From Streptomyces sp. NBC_00510 (GTDB lineage: Bacteria; Actinomycetota; Actinomycetes; Streptomycetales; Streptomycetaceae), in NCBI GenBank assembly GCA_036013505.1, contig CP107851.1:8852001-8916000 (forward strand): a stretch of 64,000 nt of DNA, in the 5' to 3' direction. The notes beneath the pieces are model-generated. The model was not told the DNA's origin. It worked only from the letters and a program-made list of their open reading frames with translations, and did no database searches. Positions 33,564-44,870 of the stretch are shown one piece after another. How positions within the stretch are numbered: position 1 is the first letter of the stretch; each line of letters begins with the position of its first letter. A program made the position numbers and the translations under genes.

Positions 33564-34796
33564 GTGCCCTCGGCGAACTACCGTTCCCTGCTGCGCACCC
33601 CCGGGGCCGCAGCCTTCTTCCTGCCCGCATCGCTCGGACGCGTCGGCATCGCGATGACCGGCCTCAGCATCGTCTGGCTCGTGCACAGCCACACCGGCAC
33701 CTTCGCCGCGGCCGGCCTGGTCGGCGGCGGATTCGCGGTGACCGACGCGCTCGTGGCGCCCCAACTGGCCCGGCTCGTGGACCGGTTCGGGCAGACCCGG
33801 GTCCTGCTGCCCGCACTGCTCGCCCACGCCCTCGCGGTGGCCGTCCTCGTGTCCCTGGTCGCCGCCGACGCCTCCGGCGCCCTCATGACCCTGGGCGGTG
33901 CGCTGGTCGGGGCCAGCCTTCCCCAGCTCAGCGCGATGTCCGCGGCACGCTGGGCGGCACTGCTGCGCACCGACCGGGCCGCGGAACTGCCCACCGCTTT
34001 CGCGCTGGAGTCGATCGGCAACGCGGTGGCCTACCTCGTGGGCCCGGTGCTGGTCAGCGCACTCGCCGCGGCCGGACATCCCGCGGTCGGCACGGTGCTG
34101 GCCGCCTCCTTGTCGGTGGCCGGCGGCCTGGTCCTCGCGGCGCAGCGCCGCAGCGCGCCCCCGCCGGCCGCCGACAGCGCCGTACACGCCCGCGCGGGCC
34201 GGTCGTTGCTGTGCGGCGCGGTCTTCGTACTGATGGGCCTCAACCTCGCTCTCGGTGTGTTCTTCGGCGCCATGCAGGTGTCCGTGACCGCCTTCGCGGT
34301 GGAGCACGGCGCACCGGGCGCCGCAGCCGTGGTCTTCACCGTCTCCAGTTGCAGCGGTCTGCTGGCCGGTTGGGTGTACGGGTCGCGCCGGTGGGGCGCC
34401 ACGCCCCCGGTGCAACTGCTGGCGGCGACCAGTGCGCTCCTGCTCGGCACGCTGCTGCTGCCCACGGCCGGCTCACCGTTCGGGCTCGGCTTGGTCGTCC
34501 TCCTGACCGGTGCCACGATCCAGCCCCTTCTGGTGCTCTTCTCCGTGCTCACCGAGTCGACCGTCCACCGGGCCGTTCTGACCCAGGCGTTCTCCTGGCT
34601 CGGCTCCGCCGGCGCTGCGGGCTCGGCCGCCGCGGCGGCGGTCTCCGGCTGGGCGATCGACTCATCCGGCGCACGTGGCGGGTTCGCGGTCACCACCGCG
34701 GCCGCCGCCGCGATGACCCTCCAGAGCCTCGCGGGCCTGCGTCTCCTGCGGACGCGGAAGGGACAGCCGGCACATGCGGAGCCGACGGCGAACTGA
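33564..34796 (+). CDS. MFS transporter
   Basis: A 410-residue membrane protein with about twelve helices; the LARLVDRFGQTRVLL loop between helices 2 and 3 is the major-facilitator signature. The Gly/Ala-rich second half resembles sugar-efflux or drug-efflux MFS proteins. Start GTG 33564 after AAAGGGAATC. Substrate unknown. The convergent gene at 34810 is 13 nt away. Confidence 0.85.
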   Translation: MPSANYRSLLRTPGAAAFFLPASLGRVGIAMTGLSIVWLVHSHTGTFAAAGLVGGGFAVTDALVAPQLARLVDRFGQTRVLLPALLAHALAVAVLVSLVAADASGALMTLGGALVGASLPQLSAMSAARWAALLRTDRAAELPTAFALESIGNAVAYLVGPVLVSALAAAGHPAVGTVLAASLSVAGGLVLAAQRRSAPPPAADSAVHARAGRSLLCGAVFVLMGLNLALGVFFGAMQVSVTAFAVEHGAPGAAAVVFTVSSCSGLLAGWVYGSRRWGATPPVQLLAATSALLLGTLLLPTAGSPFGLGLVVLLTGATIQPLLVLFSVLTESTVHRAVLTQAFSWLGSAGAAGSAAAAAVSGWAIDSSGARGGFAVTTAAAAAMTLQSLAGLRLLRTRKGQPAHAEPTAN

Positions 34797-34809
34797 GGGG
34801 AGGGAACCT

Positions 34810-35271
34810 TCAGCCGCGTACGACGAGGATGCCGGCCGCCGGCTCCGCGCGGTCGATCAGTGCGGTGAGGCTGACGGCCGGCGCGGACGCCAGCGCGTCG
34901 CCCGCGAGCGCGCCCACGTCCACCGCCGACGTCCGCCCGCCCAGCGGATGGGTGAACCCGGTGACGACCCAGCGGCCGCCCACGGGTGAGGCCGAGTCCT
35001 CGCACCACGCCCAGCGTGCGCCGTGCACGCTGATCAGGAACTCCGCGAGGCAGGCCACCAGCAGCATGTGGAGCTCGACCCACTCCTCCCGGTCGAGGAG
35101 ATCGGGGATCTCCCGGGCCAGGCGCGCGTCGAGGACGCGCACCGCGGTCCCCGGGTCCGTCCGCAGGAGATCGGGAGCACGACCGAGACCGGCCAGGAGG
35201 TCCCCGGTGCGGCCGCGGCACGCGGCGGCCCACTCGGAGACATCGACCAGGGCGACGGCATCGGCGTTCAT
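34810..35271 (-). CDS. unknown protein
   Basis: A 153-residue soluble protein. The N-terminal half is helical (WAAACRGRTGDLLAGLG, LLDREEWVELHMLLVACLAEFL), and the second half is beta-rich, ending AAGILVVRG. No family recognised. ATG 35271 is used; an in-frame upstream ATG at 35283 is also possible. Divergent from the GNAT gene. Confidence 0.65.
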   Translation of the reverse strand: MNADAVALVDVSEWAAACRGRTGDLLAGLGRAPDLLRTDPGTAVRVLDARLAREIPDLLDREEWVELHMLLVACLAEFLISVHGARWAWCEDSASPVGGRWVVTGFTHPLGGRTSAVDVGALAGDALASAPAVSLTALIDRAEPAAGILVVRG

Positions 35272-35379
35272 GCAGGCAGGCATATCAGAGCGGACTCGAC
35301 GGGCAGCACGGTGCCCCCGCCGCCGCTGCCAAGCGATATTGCGTTGTCGGCTTCCAGGAGGCTGCGAGAGCATCCGGGC

Positions 35380-35952
35380 ATGGACGAGCCCGCCGAGATC
35401 CTCCACTCCGACCAGGTCGAACTGCGCCGCTGGCGCAACGGCGACCTCGACGCCCTGGACCACGCCATCCACGAGTCCCTTGACCACCTGGTGCCCTGGA
35501 TGCCCTGGGCCGCCGGCCACGGCAGAAAGGACACCGCGGGCTTCCTGGCCCGCAGCCAGGACGAGTGGGGGAGCGGGGAGGCGTTCGCCTACGCGATCAC
35601 GTCGGAGGACGTGGTGATCGGCAGCTGCGGCCTCCACCGCCGCATCGGTGCGGGCGGCCTGGAGATCGGGTACTGGCTCCACCCCCGGTGGACCGGACGG
35701 GGACTCGCCACGGCGGCCGCCGCCGCCCTCGTCGGCCAGGGCTTCGCCCTGACCGGCATCGACCGGCTGGAGATCCACCACGACGCCGCCAACGCCGCCA
35801 GCGGAGCCGTCGCCCGCCGCCTCGGCTTCACCGAGATCGCACGCGTACCGGAACCGGAAGGCCCATCCGCTCCCGGCGAAGTGGGGATCGAGGTCGTCTG
35901 GCGGATGACCGCGGACCAGTCGAGCGCGTCCCTGCCGGGTCGCGCGCTCTGA
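35380..35952 (+). CDS. GNAT acetyltransferase, RimJ/RimL type
   Basis: A 190-residue acetyltransferase. N-terminal VELRRWRNGDLDAL, IGYWLHPRWTGRGLATAAAAALVGQGF (acetyl-CoA pyrophosphate loop R/G-x-x-G-x-G/A, about 102-117) and NAASGAVARRLGFTEIAR are typical of RimJ/RimL-like N-acetyltransferases acting on protein N-termini or small amines. AGGAGG lies a little far upstream. Confidence 0.88.
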   Translation: MDEPAEILHSDQVELRRWRNGDLDALDHAIHESLDHLVPWMPWAAGHGRKDTAGFLARSQDEWGSGEAFAYAITSEDVVIGSCGLHRRIGAGGLEIGYWLHPRWTGRGLATAAAAALVGQGFALTGIDRLEIHHDAANAASGAVARRLGFTEIARVPEPEGPSAPGEVGIEVVWRMTADQSSASLPGRAL

Positions 35953-36038
35953 GTGCGCAGAGGTCACCGTGCGCGCCCGGGAGGATCGGTCAGGAATGGA
36001 GAAGCCTCCGCGAGCGGGCCGCGGCTAGCGTGACGGCC

Positions 36039-36449
36039 ATGGACATCACCATTCACTGGACCTTCCTCCCGCACACCGACCCCGAGGCCTCGCTGGCCTT
36101 CTACCGCGACACCCTCGGCTTCAAGGTCCGCAACGACGTCGGCTACGGCGACATGCGCTGGATCACCGTCGGCCCCGCCGACCAGCCCGGCACGTCGATC
36201 GTCCTGGAGCCGCCGGCCGCCGACCCGGCCATCACCGAGGACGAGCGCCGCACCATCACCGAGATGATGACCAAGGGCACCTACGCCCGTCTCACCCTGG
36301 CGACGCCCGACCTCGACGGCGTCTTCGAGCGGCTCGTGGCGGGCGGCGCCGAGGTCGTCCAGGAGCCGACCGAGCAGCCGTACGGGATCCGCGACTGCGC
36401 CTTCCGCGACCCCGCGGGCAACACGATCCGCTTCAACGAGGTCCGCTGA
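36039..36449 (+). CDS. VOC (glyoxalase/bleomycin-resistance) family protein
   Basis: A 136-residue protein with paired beta-alpha-beta-beta-beta modules: TDPEASLAFYRDTLGFKV near the start and AFRDPAGNTIRFNE at the end. His near the start and Glu at the end could be metal ligands. The family includes metal-dependent isomerases, dioxygenases and drug-binding proteins; no substrate can be named. Confidence 0.85.
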   Translation: MDITIHWTFLPHTDPEASLAFYRDTLGFKVRNDVGYGDMRWITVGPADQPGTSIVLEPPAADPAITEDERRTITEMMTKGTYARLTLATPDLDGVFERLVAGGAEVVQEPTEQPYGIRDCAFRDPAGNTIRFNEVR

Positions 36450-36461
36450 CCGCCCCGTGAT

Positions 36462-36544
36462 CCCCGCTCCCGCGCCGCCCCCCGGCGGGAACCCGGCCCC
36501 CACCCGGTCCGTTCGGCGGGGACCGGGCCGAAGCGGGAGCGGGG
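36462..36544. terminator. large nested hairpin region
   Basis: Outer 12-bp arms CCCCGCTCCCGC (36462-36473) and GCGGGAGCGGGG (36533-36544) enclose an inner 8-bp stem CCCGGTCC/GGACCGGG (36503-36510, 36520-36527). It serves as terminator of the VOC gene or as structured leader of the UvrA-like gene. The remaining gap to 36694 holds no gene. Confidence 0.6.
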
Positions 36545-36694
36545 CGGCCCGGCGGACGGTTACGGTGGCCGCGCCCCGCCGACGCGGGGGGACCGGACAT
36601 ACTTGACCGAAGCCGGTCAGATCGAGCCAGGCGACGCCGACGGAGACCGCGAGAGCGGCCGCGCACGCACGAGACAGATGGAGAGACGACACAC

Positions 36695-39076
<2,382 letters not shown>

Positions 39077-39083
39077 CGCGCGG

Positions 39084-39115
39084 CGGGGGCCGGGGCGATC
39101 ACGCCCCGGCCCCCG
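39084..39115 (+). terminator. hairpin after the UvrA-like gene
   Basis: 14-bp perfect stem (arm GGGGGCCGGGGCG plus a closing C-G) with loop ATCA, between convergent genes. Confidence 0.85.
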
Positions 39116-39150
39116 TGTCGTCACGCACCCCGCGCACCGCGGGAGCCGCT

Positions 39151-40233
39151 TCAGTAGCGGGCGCTGTGGGCCCGCAGGAGCGGGGAGGGCATGGACGGGC
39201 GGCCGTCGACGCTCGCCCCGGCGAACTGGAGCATCGGCGCGAGCGTCGCGTTGTTGTGGGCGGGGAAGTTCAACGTGGGCGTGGACACGTCGTCGAGCAC
39301 ACCGCGCTGGGCCTGGGCGAGGCTGACGTCCAGGGCCCGCAGGTTGGCCTCGAACTGGTCCATGCGCCGCGCGCCGATGAGGGTGGACGTGACCCCGGGG
39401 CGGCCCTGCACCCAGGCCAGCGCGACGGCGGCGGGGTCGGCGCCCGCGTCGGCGGCGACGGCGTGGAGCGCGTCGATGACCTTGTAGTCGGCCTCGCCGG
39501 GGGCGCCGACGAGCTGCGTGCGCGCGGTGTCCACCGGCCCGGTGGAGGAGCTCGAGTACTTGCCTGACAGGAACCCGCTGCGCAGCGGCCCCCACGGCAT
39601 CACGCCCATGCCGAGGGCCTCGGCCATGGGGATCAGCTCGCCCTCCGAGGTGCGTTCGAGCAGGGAGTACTCCAGTTGCAGCGCGACGACCGGGGCCCAT
39701 CCGCGGAAGCGCGCGATGGTGGCGGCCTCGGCCGTCGCCCACGCCGGTACGTCGGAGAACCCGATGTAGCGCACCTTGCCGTCGCGGACCAGGTCGTCCA
39801 GCGCGCGGAGGGTCTCCTCGACGGGCGTGGCCGGGTCGAAGTTGTGGAGCCAGTAGATGTCGACGTAGTCGGTCTGCAGGCGCCGCAGGGAGTTCTCCAG
39901 CTGTTGCACGATCGCCTTGCGGCCGGGTCCGCCGCCGTTGGGGTCGTTCTCGTAGAGGTTGCCGAAGAACTTGGTGCCGAGCACGACCCGGTCGCGCAGC
40001 GCGGACCGGCCGGCGAAGTAGTCGCCGACGATCTTCTCGGAGTGTCCGTTGGTGTATATGTTCGCGGTGTCGATCGAGTTGCCGCCGCGGTCGAGGTAGG
40101 CGGCCAGGATGTTCGCGGACTCCTCGGGGCTGCAGCCCCATCCGTGATCCTCACCGAAGGTCATCGTGCCCAGGGTGAAGGGGCTGACGCGCAGTCCCGA
40201 GCGGCCGAGCGTGACGTAGGAATCGAGCGACAT
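39151..40233 (-). CDS. aldo/keto reductase
   Basis: A 360-residue AKR. The catalytic tetrad is visible: Asp and Tyr in NSIDTANIYTNGHSE, Lys in VVLGTKFFG and His in DIYWLHNFDP. The later MPWGPLRSGFLSGKY and LIGARRMDQFEANLRAL belong to the NADPH-binding part of the AKR11/12-like group. ATG 40233. It is divergent from an AraC-type regulator that shares a short intergenic region with a palindromic operator, so it is probably its target. Confidence 0.9.
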   Translation of the reverse strand: MSLDSYVTLGRSGLRVSPFTLGTMTFGEDHGWGCSPEESANILAAYLDRGGNSIDTANIYTNGHSEKIVGDYFAGRSALRDRVVLGTKFFGNLYENDPNGGGPGRKAIVQQLENSLRRLQTDYVDIYWLHNFDPATPVEETLRALDDLVRDGKVRYIGFSDVPAWATAEAATIARFRGWAPVVALQLEYSLLERTSEGELIPMAEALGMGVMPWGPLRSGFLSGKYSSSSTGPVDTARTQLVGAPGEADYKVIDALHAVAADAGADPAAVALAWVQGRPGVTSTLIGARRMDQFEANLRALDVSLAQAQRGVLDDVSTPTLNFPAHNNATLAPMLQFAGASVDGRPSMPSPLLRAHSARY

Positions 40234-40337
40234 GACGGGGCTTCCTCACGGAGAACGGGGTGGGGGAGACCGCGCAGGCCGTCCCCTGGTGCTCCTCCAT
40301 TCGACCCCGCCACCTGGTGTTCTCCTAGACCGATCGG

Positions 40338-40362
40338 AGCGGATCGTTGCACGATCCGCTCA
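40338..40362. promoter_or_regulatory. palindromic operator between the AKR and AraC genes
   Basis: Perfect 11-bp inverted repeat (arm GAGCGGATCGT, 40338-40348; right arm 40352-40362) with centre TGC. It lies 105 nt before the AKR start and 51 nt before the AraC start, so it could serve both. Confidence 0.65.
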
Positions 40363-40412
40363 GCCTCGCCCAGATCGTCCGTGCGCCCGTCGCCATGATG
40401 TGGTCCACTGGG

Positions 40413-41306
40413 ATGGTGCGTCACTTGGAAGAGATCGGCGAGCGGATCACGCGTCTCGCCTCGGGGAGCCCGCGGCCGCGGTGGGTCGAGGGAACGGTTG
40501 TGTTCGCGAGCGACCGCGTCACCGAACCGATGGGCACGGTCAACGAGCCGATGATGGCGCTGACGGTCCAGGGAGCGAAGCGCTCGGTCCTGGGTGACCG
40601 CATCTTCGATTACCGGGCGGGCCAGTACCTGGTCGCGACCGTGGAGCTGCCCCTGACCTCGCAGATCAGCCGCGCCTCGGCCACCGAGCCGTTCCTCGGG
40701 TTCGGGCTTCCGCTGCGGCCGGCGATCATCGCGCAGCTGCTGCTGGAGGCCGCCCCTGTCCCGGCCCGCTCGTACGAGGGGCCCGGCCTGGCGACCAGCG
40801 ATGCCGACGACCGGCTGCTGGACGCGGTCCTCCGGCTGCTGCGCCTGCTGGACGAGCCCCGGGACGTGCCCGTACTGGCTCCCGGGGTGCGACGCGAGAT
40901 CCACTGGCGGCTGCTGAACGGGCCGCAGGGAGCGTTGATCCGGCAGATCGGACGCGCCGACAGCCGCATGTCGCTCGTGGCCCGCGCGATCGACTGGATC
41001 AAGGCCCACTACGACCAGGTCATCCGGATCGACGACGTCGCCCGGGAGGTGGGCGTGAGCGTCTCCTCGCTGAACCGGCACTTCCGCGCGGTGACCGCCA
41101 TGAGCCCGTTGCAGTTCCAGAAGCAACTCCGGTTGCAGAAGGCCCGCCTGCGACTCATCGCGGCACCGGACGAGGTCGCCGCGGTCGGTCACGCCGTCGG
41201 GTACGACAGCCCCTCGCAGTTCAGCCGCGAGTACCGCCGCATGTTCGGCGCCCCGCCGGGCCAGGACGCGGCTCGCCTGCAGACCGCGGCGGTGGTCCAG
41301 GAGTAG
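40413..41306 (+). CDS. AraC-family regulator
   Basis: A 297-residue protein with an AraC_N-type ligand-binding domain (about 10-165) and a C-terminal double helix-turn-helix: IRIDDVAREVGVSVSSLNRHFRAVTAMSPLQFQKQLRL and DEVAAVGHAVGYDSPSQFSREYRRMFG. ATG 40413 gives the family's normal length; ATG 40395 and TTG 40347 are in frame, but the last lies inside the palindrome. It is probably the regulator of the divergent aldo/keto reductase. Confidence 0.88.
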   Translation: MVRHLEEIGERITRLASGSPRPRWVEGTVVFASDRVTEPMGTVNEPMMALTVQGAKRSVLGDRIFDYRAGQYLVATVELPLTSQISRASATEPFLGFGLPLRPAIIAQLLLEAAPVPARSYEGPGLATSDADDRLLDAVLRLLRLLDEPRDVPVLAPGVRREIHWRLLNGPQGALIRQIGRADSRMSLVARAIDWIKAHYDQVIRIDDVAREVGVSVSSLNRHFRAVTAMSPLQFQKQLRLQKARLRLIAAPDEVAAVGHAVGYDSPSQFSREYRRMFGAPPGQDAARLQTAAVVQE

Positions 41307-41315
41307 ACGCCGCCG

Positions 41316-41723
41316 TCAGCCGGCCCACGCGTCTGCGGACCTGCCCGAATCGAAGAAGCGGTCCCTCGTGCACCGGATCTTGCCGTCCTCGAGATAGACG
41401 GTCGACACGATGTCGTGAGCCTCCAGGGAATTTCCCTCTCCATCCAGGAGTTCGTCGGTCCGGCGCACGGAAACGACGTCTCCGTCGGCCTGGATGTGAC
41501 GCACATCCATACGGAAGCCGCTCGCGCGGAAGGTCTCGAGGGCACGGCGCAGGTCCTCGAGGAGGGCGTCCAGGCCGTCCACGGGATGGTCGTTGAAGAT
41601 GACGGACTGCCAGTTGACGTCGGGATGGAGAAACCGCTGACAGGTGGCCACGGCATCGTCATAGGTGGGTCCGAATTCCGCACAGAAATTCCGGACCGTG
41701 TCCACGGGCGATGGATGGCTCAT
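41316..41723 (-). CDS. limonene-1,2-epoxide hydrolase-like / SnoaL-fold protein
   Basis: A 135-residue NTF2-fold protein. VRRTDELL and CTRDRFFD resemble the Arg-Asp and Asp positions of limonene epoxide hydrolase, so water activation on a small epoxide or related substrate is possible. ATG 41723 has AAGGA about 10 nt upstream; ATG 41732 is an alternative. Convergent with the AraC gene. Confidence 0.75.
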   Translation of the reverse strand: MSHPSPVDTVRNFCAEFGPTYDDAVATCQRFLHPDVNWQSVIFNDHPVDGLDALLEDLRRALETFRASGFRMDVRHIQADGDVVSVRRTDELLDGEGNSLEAHDIVSTVYLEDGKIRCTRDRFFDSGRSADAWAG

Positions 41724-41922
41724 GTCCAGCATTCCTTCATGATCGGAGTCGTCCGGCGCGCCGAGTGTTTCAGACAAGCGACGGCCCGCTCCACGAGCCT
41801 GTCCCTCCCAACTGGTAGGCGCAGCCTCCTGCAAGTGGGGTCACACCCCGGCCCCTGCGTCGGCACGGCACAATCAGCCCGTGGCAACCGGGAGGGCCCG
41901 GCTTGGGGGAGGGTGCGCTGTG

Positions 41923-42663
41923 ATGGTTCGTCATCGTCCGGTGGGGAGGCGCTCGATGGCCCGACGCGTCACCGGGCTTCTGGGGCTGCTGGCGGCCGCG
42001 GTGGTCGTGCTGGCGGCTGTCCTGCTGTCCCCGTTCGTGCTGGAGAGGATCTCCGGCTCGCGGGGCGTGGACTGGGACCGGCTGGGCCAGGTCGGTGCCG
42101 CGTACGGCTTCACCTCGGCGATCGTCTCGGCGCTCGCGCTGGCCGGTGTCGCGGTGTCGCTGATCGTCCAGAACCGGCAGGCCAGGGCCGAGCAGATCCA
42201 GGGGATCCGCGGCTACTACCTGGAGCTGGCCCGGCTGGAGCTCGACGACATGGCACTGTTCCAGCCCGTCTGGGGTGCGACGGACATCGCCGATCCGGAC
42301 GGGCGGAAACGGCACGTCTACGCCGACCTGATGATGAACTACGCGTGGATGGGCTACGAGATCGGGACGATCCCCGAGGGCCTGCTGCGGGACATGCTGG
42401 CCGGGATGTTCACCGGGGAAGCGGGGCGCGACTACTGGAGCAGGGCGCACCCCTCGTGGATCGCCCGCTCGTCCGGGAGCCGTGCGGGCCGTCGTTTCCT
42501 GGGAGTCGTCGGCGAGGAACTCGCCCGGGCCGTCGCCGCCGGGCCCGGCGTGCCCGCTCCCCGGGCTCCTGGGGTACCGCGCCGGCGATCGGCCGTGTCC
42601 GGCACCCTGATCGGCCTGGGTACCGGTCTGGCCCTGGGAGCGCTCCTGCGGGGCCGACGCTGA
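41923..42663 (+). CDS. DUF6082 membrane protein
   Basis: A 246-residue protein. Two membrane helices (about 16-38 and 58-80) flank ERISGSRGVDWDRLGQVGAAYG, the DUF6082 hallmark. A helical cytoplasmic part follows, with LELARLELDDMALFQPVWG and WMGYEIGTIPEGLLRDML, and a short hydrophobic glycine-rich C-terminus. The family is actinobacterial and of unknown function. ATG 41923 follows GGGGGAGGG. Confidence 0.8.
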   Translation: MVRHRPVGRRSMARRVTGLLGLLAAAVVVLAAVLLSPFVLERISGSRGVDWDRLGQVGAAYGFTSAIVSALALAGVAVSLIVQNRQARAEQIQGIRGYYLELARLELDDMALFQPVWGATDIADPDGRKRHVYADLMMNYAWMGYEIGTIPEGLLRDMLAGMFTGEAGRDYWSRAHPSWIARSSGSRAGRRFLGVVGEELARAVAAGPGVPAPRAPGVPRRRSAVSGTLIGLGTGLALGALLRGRR

Positions 42664-42752
42664 AGGCCGTCCCCGGGTGCCGCCCCCGGGCGCCTGCCGG
42701 GCGATGGTGTGGTGCCGCGCGTCCTGATCGCCGTCCTGGCAGGATGGGCGGC

Positions 42753-43106
42753 ATGGAACGTGTGCTGGGAATCGGTGGTTACTTCATGCGGGCGGCCGAC
42801 CCCGCGGCCCTGAACGCGTGGTACCGCGACTGCCTGGGCCTGGACGTCGATGAGCACGGTCTGTGGCGTCCGGAGGCCGGGCCGACGGTGTTCGCGACCT
42901 TCGAGTCCGGGACCGACTACTTCGGGTCCCGCACCCAGCAGACCATGCTGAACTTCCGGGTCCGCGACCTGGACGCCATGCTCGCGCAACTGCGTGCCAA
43001 GGGCGCCGACGTGGCCGAGGAGACGCAGGACATGGACGGCGTCGGCCGATTCGGCTGGGTCACCGATCCCGAGGGCAACCGCATCGAGCTGTGGCAGCCC
43101 GCCTGA
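42753..43106 (+). CDS. VOC family protein
   Basis: A 117-residue single-domain VOC protein: DPAALNAWYRDCLGLDVDEHG near the start and FGWVTDPEGNRIELWQP at the end, the usual last strand with a Glu metal ligand. Possibly a glyoxalase-like or antibiotic-binding protein. Unrelated in detail to the VOC protein at 36039. Confidence 0.85.
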   Translation: MERVLGIGGYFMRAADPAALNAWYRDCLGLDVDEHGLWRPEAGPTVFATFESGTDYFGSRTQQTMLNFRVRDLDAMLAQLRAKGADVAEETQDMDGVGRFGWVTDPEGNRIELWQPA

Positions 43107-43118
43107 CCGCAGGTTCCC

Positions 43119-43328
43119 TCAGTGGTCGTCGCCCATGGCCTGGTCGGGGAGGAGGAGACCGGAGCTGCGGAGGCCGCTCAGGGCCTCGGCGACGGCGGTC
43201 ATGCGATCGGCGACGTCGGAGAGTTCGCGGCGCAGTTCTATGACGCGCCGCTCCAGCGCCACGGCCTGGGCGGTGAGCGCCGCGGCGGTGGCCGAAGTGT
43301 CGGGGTGGTGGTCGGCGGATCGGGTCAT
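43119..43328 (-). CDS. small coiled-coil protein
   Basis: A 69-residue protein with a heptad-like central helix (AVALERRVIELRRELSDVADRMTAVAEAL). Its ATG overlaps the stop codon of the YceI gene by one base (TGATG), so it is translationally coupled to it. It probably oligomerises or binds YceI or a regulator. No family recognised. Confidence 0.7.
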   Translation of the reverse strand: MTRSADHHPDTSATAAALTAQAVALERRVIELRRELSDVADRMTAVAEALSGLRSSGLLLPDQAMGDDH

Positions 43329-43924
43329 CACAGGGCCTCCGGGCCGAGTTGCAGCGCGGAGACGCTGAGTTCGAGCCGCGCCTTGTCGCTGAGCAGCACG
43401 CCTCCGGTCTCCAGGGGGACGTTCCAGTTGAGGCCCCAGTCCGAACGCCGGAGGACGGCCGAGCCCTCGAAGCCGACCCGCCGCTGCCCGTCGGTGTCGC
43501 GGGCGGTGCCGCCGTAGTCGAGGTCGATGTGCAGCGGCAGTTCGACGTCCTTGATCCTGAGGTTCCCCGTCATGCGGAAGCGGTCCTCGTCCAGCGGGAC
43601 GACCGCGGTGGAGCGGAAGACCATGAGGGGGAACGTCGCCGAGTCCAGGAAGTCGGGGCCGGTGATGTGGGAGTCCCGCGCCCGGACGCCGGTGTCCAGG
43701 CTGCCGGTCTGCACGCTCACGTGGGCCTCCGAACGGGCCGGATGGAGCGCGTCGAGCCGGAGGAACCCCTCGAACGCGGTGAATCTGCCCCGCACGTTGG
43801 CGACCATGGCGTGCCGGACGGAGAAGCCGACCGCGCTGTGGACCGGGTCGATGACGTACGCACCGGTCAGTTCCTCGTGCGGACGGGCGCCGGGGACGGT
43901 GGTTTCCGCGCAATTCCTGGGCAT
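43328..43924 (-). CDS. YceI-family lipid-binding protein
   Basis: A 198-residue YceI protein: YVIDPVHSAVGFSVRHAMVANVRGRF at the start, VSVQTGSLDTGVRARDSHITGPDFLD, and the long beta-barrel strands up to LELSVSAL. YceI proteins bind isoprenoid quinones or other long lipids in a lipocalin-like barrel. There is no signal peptide, so it is cytoplasmic. It lies downstream of the NmrA-like gene, which has an ECF41-like promoter, so quinone handling within the regulon is possible by read-through. Confidence 0.88.
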   Translation of the reverse strand: MPRNCAETTVPGARPHEELTGAYVIDPVHSAVGFSVRHAMVANVRGRFTAFEGFLRLDALHPARSEAHVSVQTGSLDTGVRARDSHITGPDFLDSATFPLMVFRSTAVVPLDEDRFRMTGNLRIKDVELPLHIDLDYGGTARDTDGQRRVGFEGSAVLRRSDWGLNWNVPLETGGVLLSDKARLELSVSALQLGPEAL

Positions 43925-43965
43925 GGCGGGTCGACCTCTTCGTACGGGTGGGTCGGGGACGGCTG

Positions 43966-43994
43966 CGGTGGCCCCCACCGGGGGCAGGGGCCAC
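43966..43994 (-). terminator. hairpin between NmrA-like and YceI genes
   Basis: 9-bp stem GGTGGCCCC/GGGGCCACC (43966-43974, 43986-43994), 11-nt loop. It would reduce read-through into yceI. Confidence 0.55.
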
Positions 43995-44004
43995 CCGCGG
44001 AGGA

Positions 44005-44754
44005 TTACCGCTGCTGCTGGGCGAACCAGTCGGCGAAGCGGGTCGCGGCGAGCTGCGCGCCGGCGCCGGGGACGAGCGAGTCGTCCTGCAGCACGGACCC
44101 GTAGTACGGGGCCTGCGGGTCCGCGACGACCTTGCGGGGGTCGTTCTGGGCGGTGAGCACGTCACGGACCAGCTCGTCGAACCGGAACACGTCCGGGCCG
44201 GCGATCTCCACCACGCCGTTCAGGGGCGTGCCGGCCGCGGTGCGGGCGACGGCCGTGGCCACGTCGTCGGAGTAGATGGGCTGGAACTTCACGGGCGCGA
44301 TGCGCACCGTGTCGCCCTCGGTCCCCGCGTCCGCGATGCCGTTCACGAACTCGAAGAACTGCGTGGCGTGGACGATGGAGTAGGGCATGCCCGACGCCTT
44401 GATCAGCTCCTCCTGCGCCAGCTTGGCGCGGAAGTAGCCGTTGTCCGGGAGCCGGTCGGTGCCGACGATGGAGAGCGCGACGTGGTGGACGACACCCGCC
44501 TTGGCGTTCGCCTCCATGAGGTTGCCGGTGCAGGTGCGGAAGAAGTTCATCACGGCGTCGTCCTCCCACGAGGGCGAGTTGGAGACGTCGACCACGACCT
44601 GCGCGCCCTGCAGGACCTCGGCGAGACCCTCGCCGGTCAGGGTGTTGACGCCGGTGTTGGGGGAGGCCGCGACGGCCTCGTGCCCGTGCGCGTTGAGCTT
44701 GCTGACGACCTTCGAGCCGATCAGCCCGGTTCCGCCGATGACTACGACCTTCAT
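44005..44754 (-). CDS. NmrA-like NAD(P)-binding protein (second paralogue)
   Basis: A 249-residue protein: VVIGGTGLIGSKVVSKLNAHG at the start, NTGVNTLTGEGLAEVL, GYFRAKLAQEELIKASGMPYSIVHATQFFEF, and NGVVEIAGPDVFRFDELV. Almost every block is shared with the proteins at 21305 and 60833. The YFRAK Tyr/Lys pair may support reductase activity, or the protein may sense the NAD(P) redox state as NmrA does. ATG 44754 follows GAGAGGA. It has its own ECF41-like promoter. Confidence 0.88.
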   Translation of the reverse strand: MKVVVIGGTGLIGSKVVSKLNAHGHEAVAASPNTGVNTLTGEGLAEVLQGAQVVVDVSNSPSWEDDAVMNFFRTCTGNLMEANAKAGVVHHVALSIVGTDRLPDNGYFRAKLAQEELIKASGMPYSIVHATQFFEFVNGIADAGTEGDTVRIAPVKFQPIYSDDVATAVARTAAGTPLNGVVEIAGPDVFRFDELVRDVLTAQNDPRKVVADPQAPYYGSVLQDDSLVPGAGAQLAATRFADWFAQQQR

Positions 44755-44843
44755 GATGGGGTCCTCTCGGATGTTCTCGTGCGTGACGCGCAAGGCGCGG
44801 TGCGGCGCCCACCGGCACCGGCCGGTGTCTCTTCGCTGGGAAA

Positions 44844-44870
44844 GACCGGGCAGCGGAGCCGTTTGTGACA
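44844..44870 (-). promoter_or_regulatory. ECF41-like promoter for the second NmrA-like gene
   Basis: Minus strand: TGTCACA (44870-44864), 16 nt, GGTC (44847-44844), 89 nt before the start. A terminator hairpin abuts it upstream. Confidence 0.75.

Noticed and set aside
35962..35991. GGTCACC with GGTC before the VOC gene at 36039
   Set aside because: Spacing is 19 nt and two -35 bases differ.
41848..41875. GGTCACA followed by CGTC before the DUF6082 gene
   Set aside because: CGTC follows at 12 nt rather than 16, and the first base of the -35 is G.
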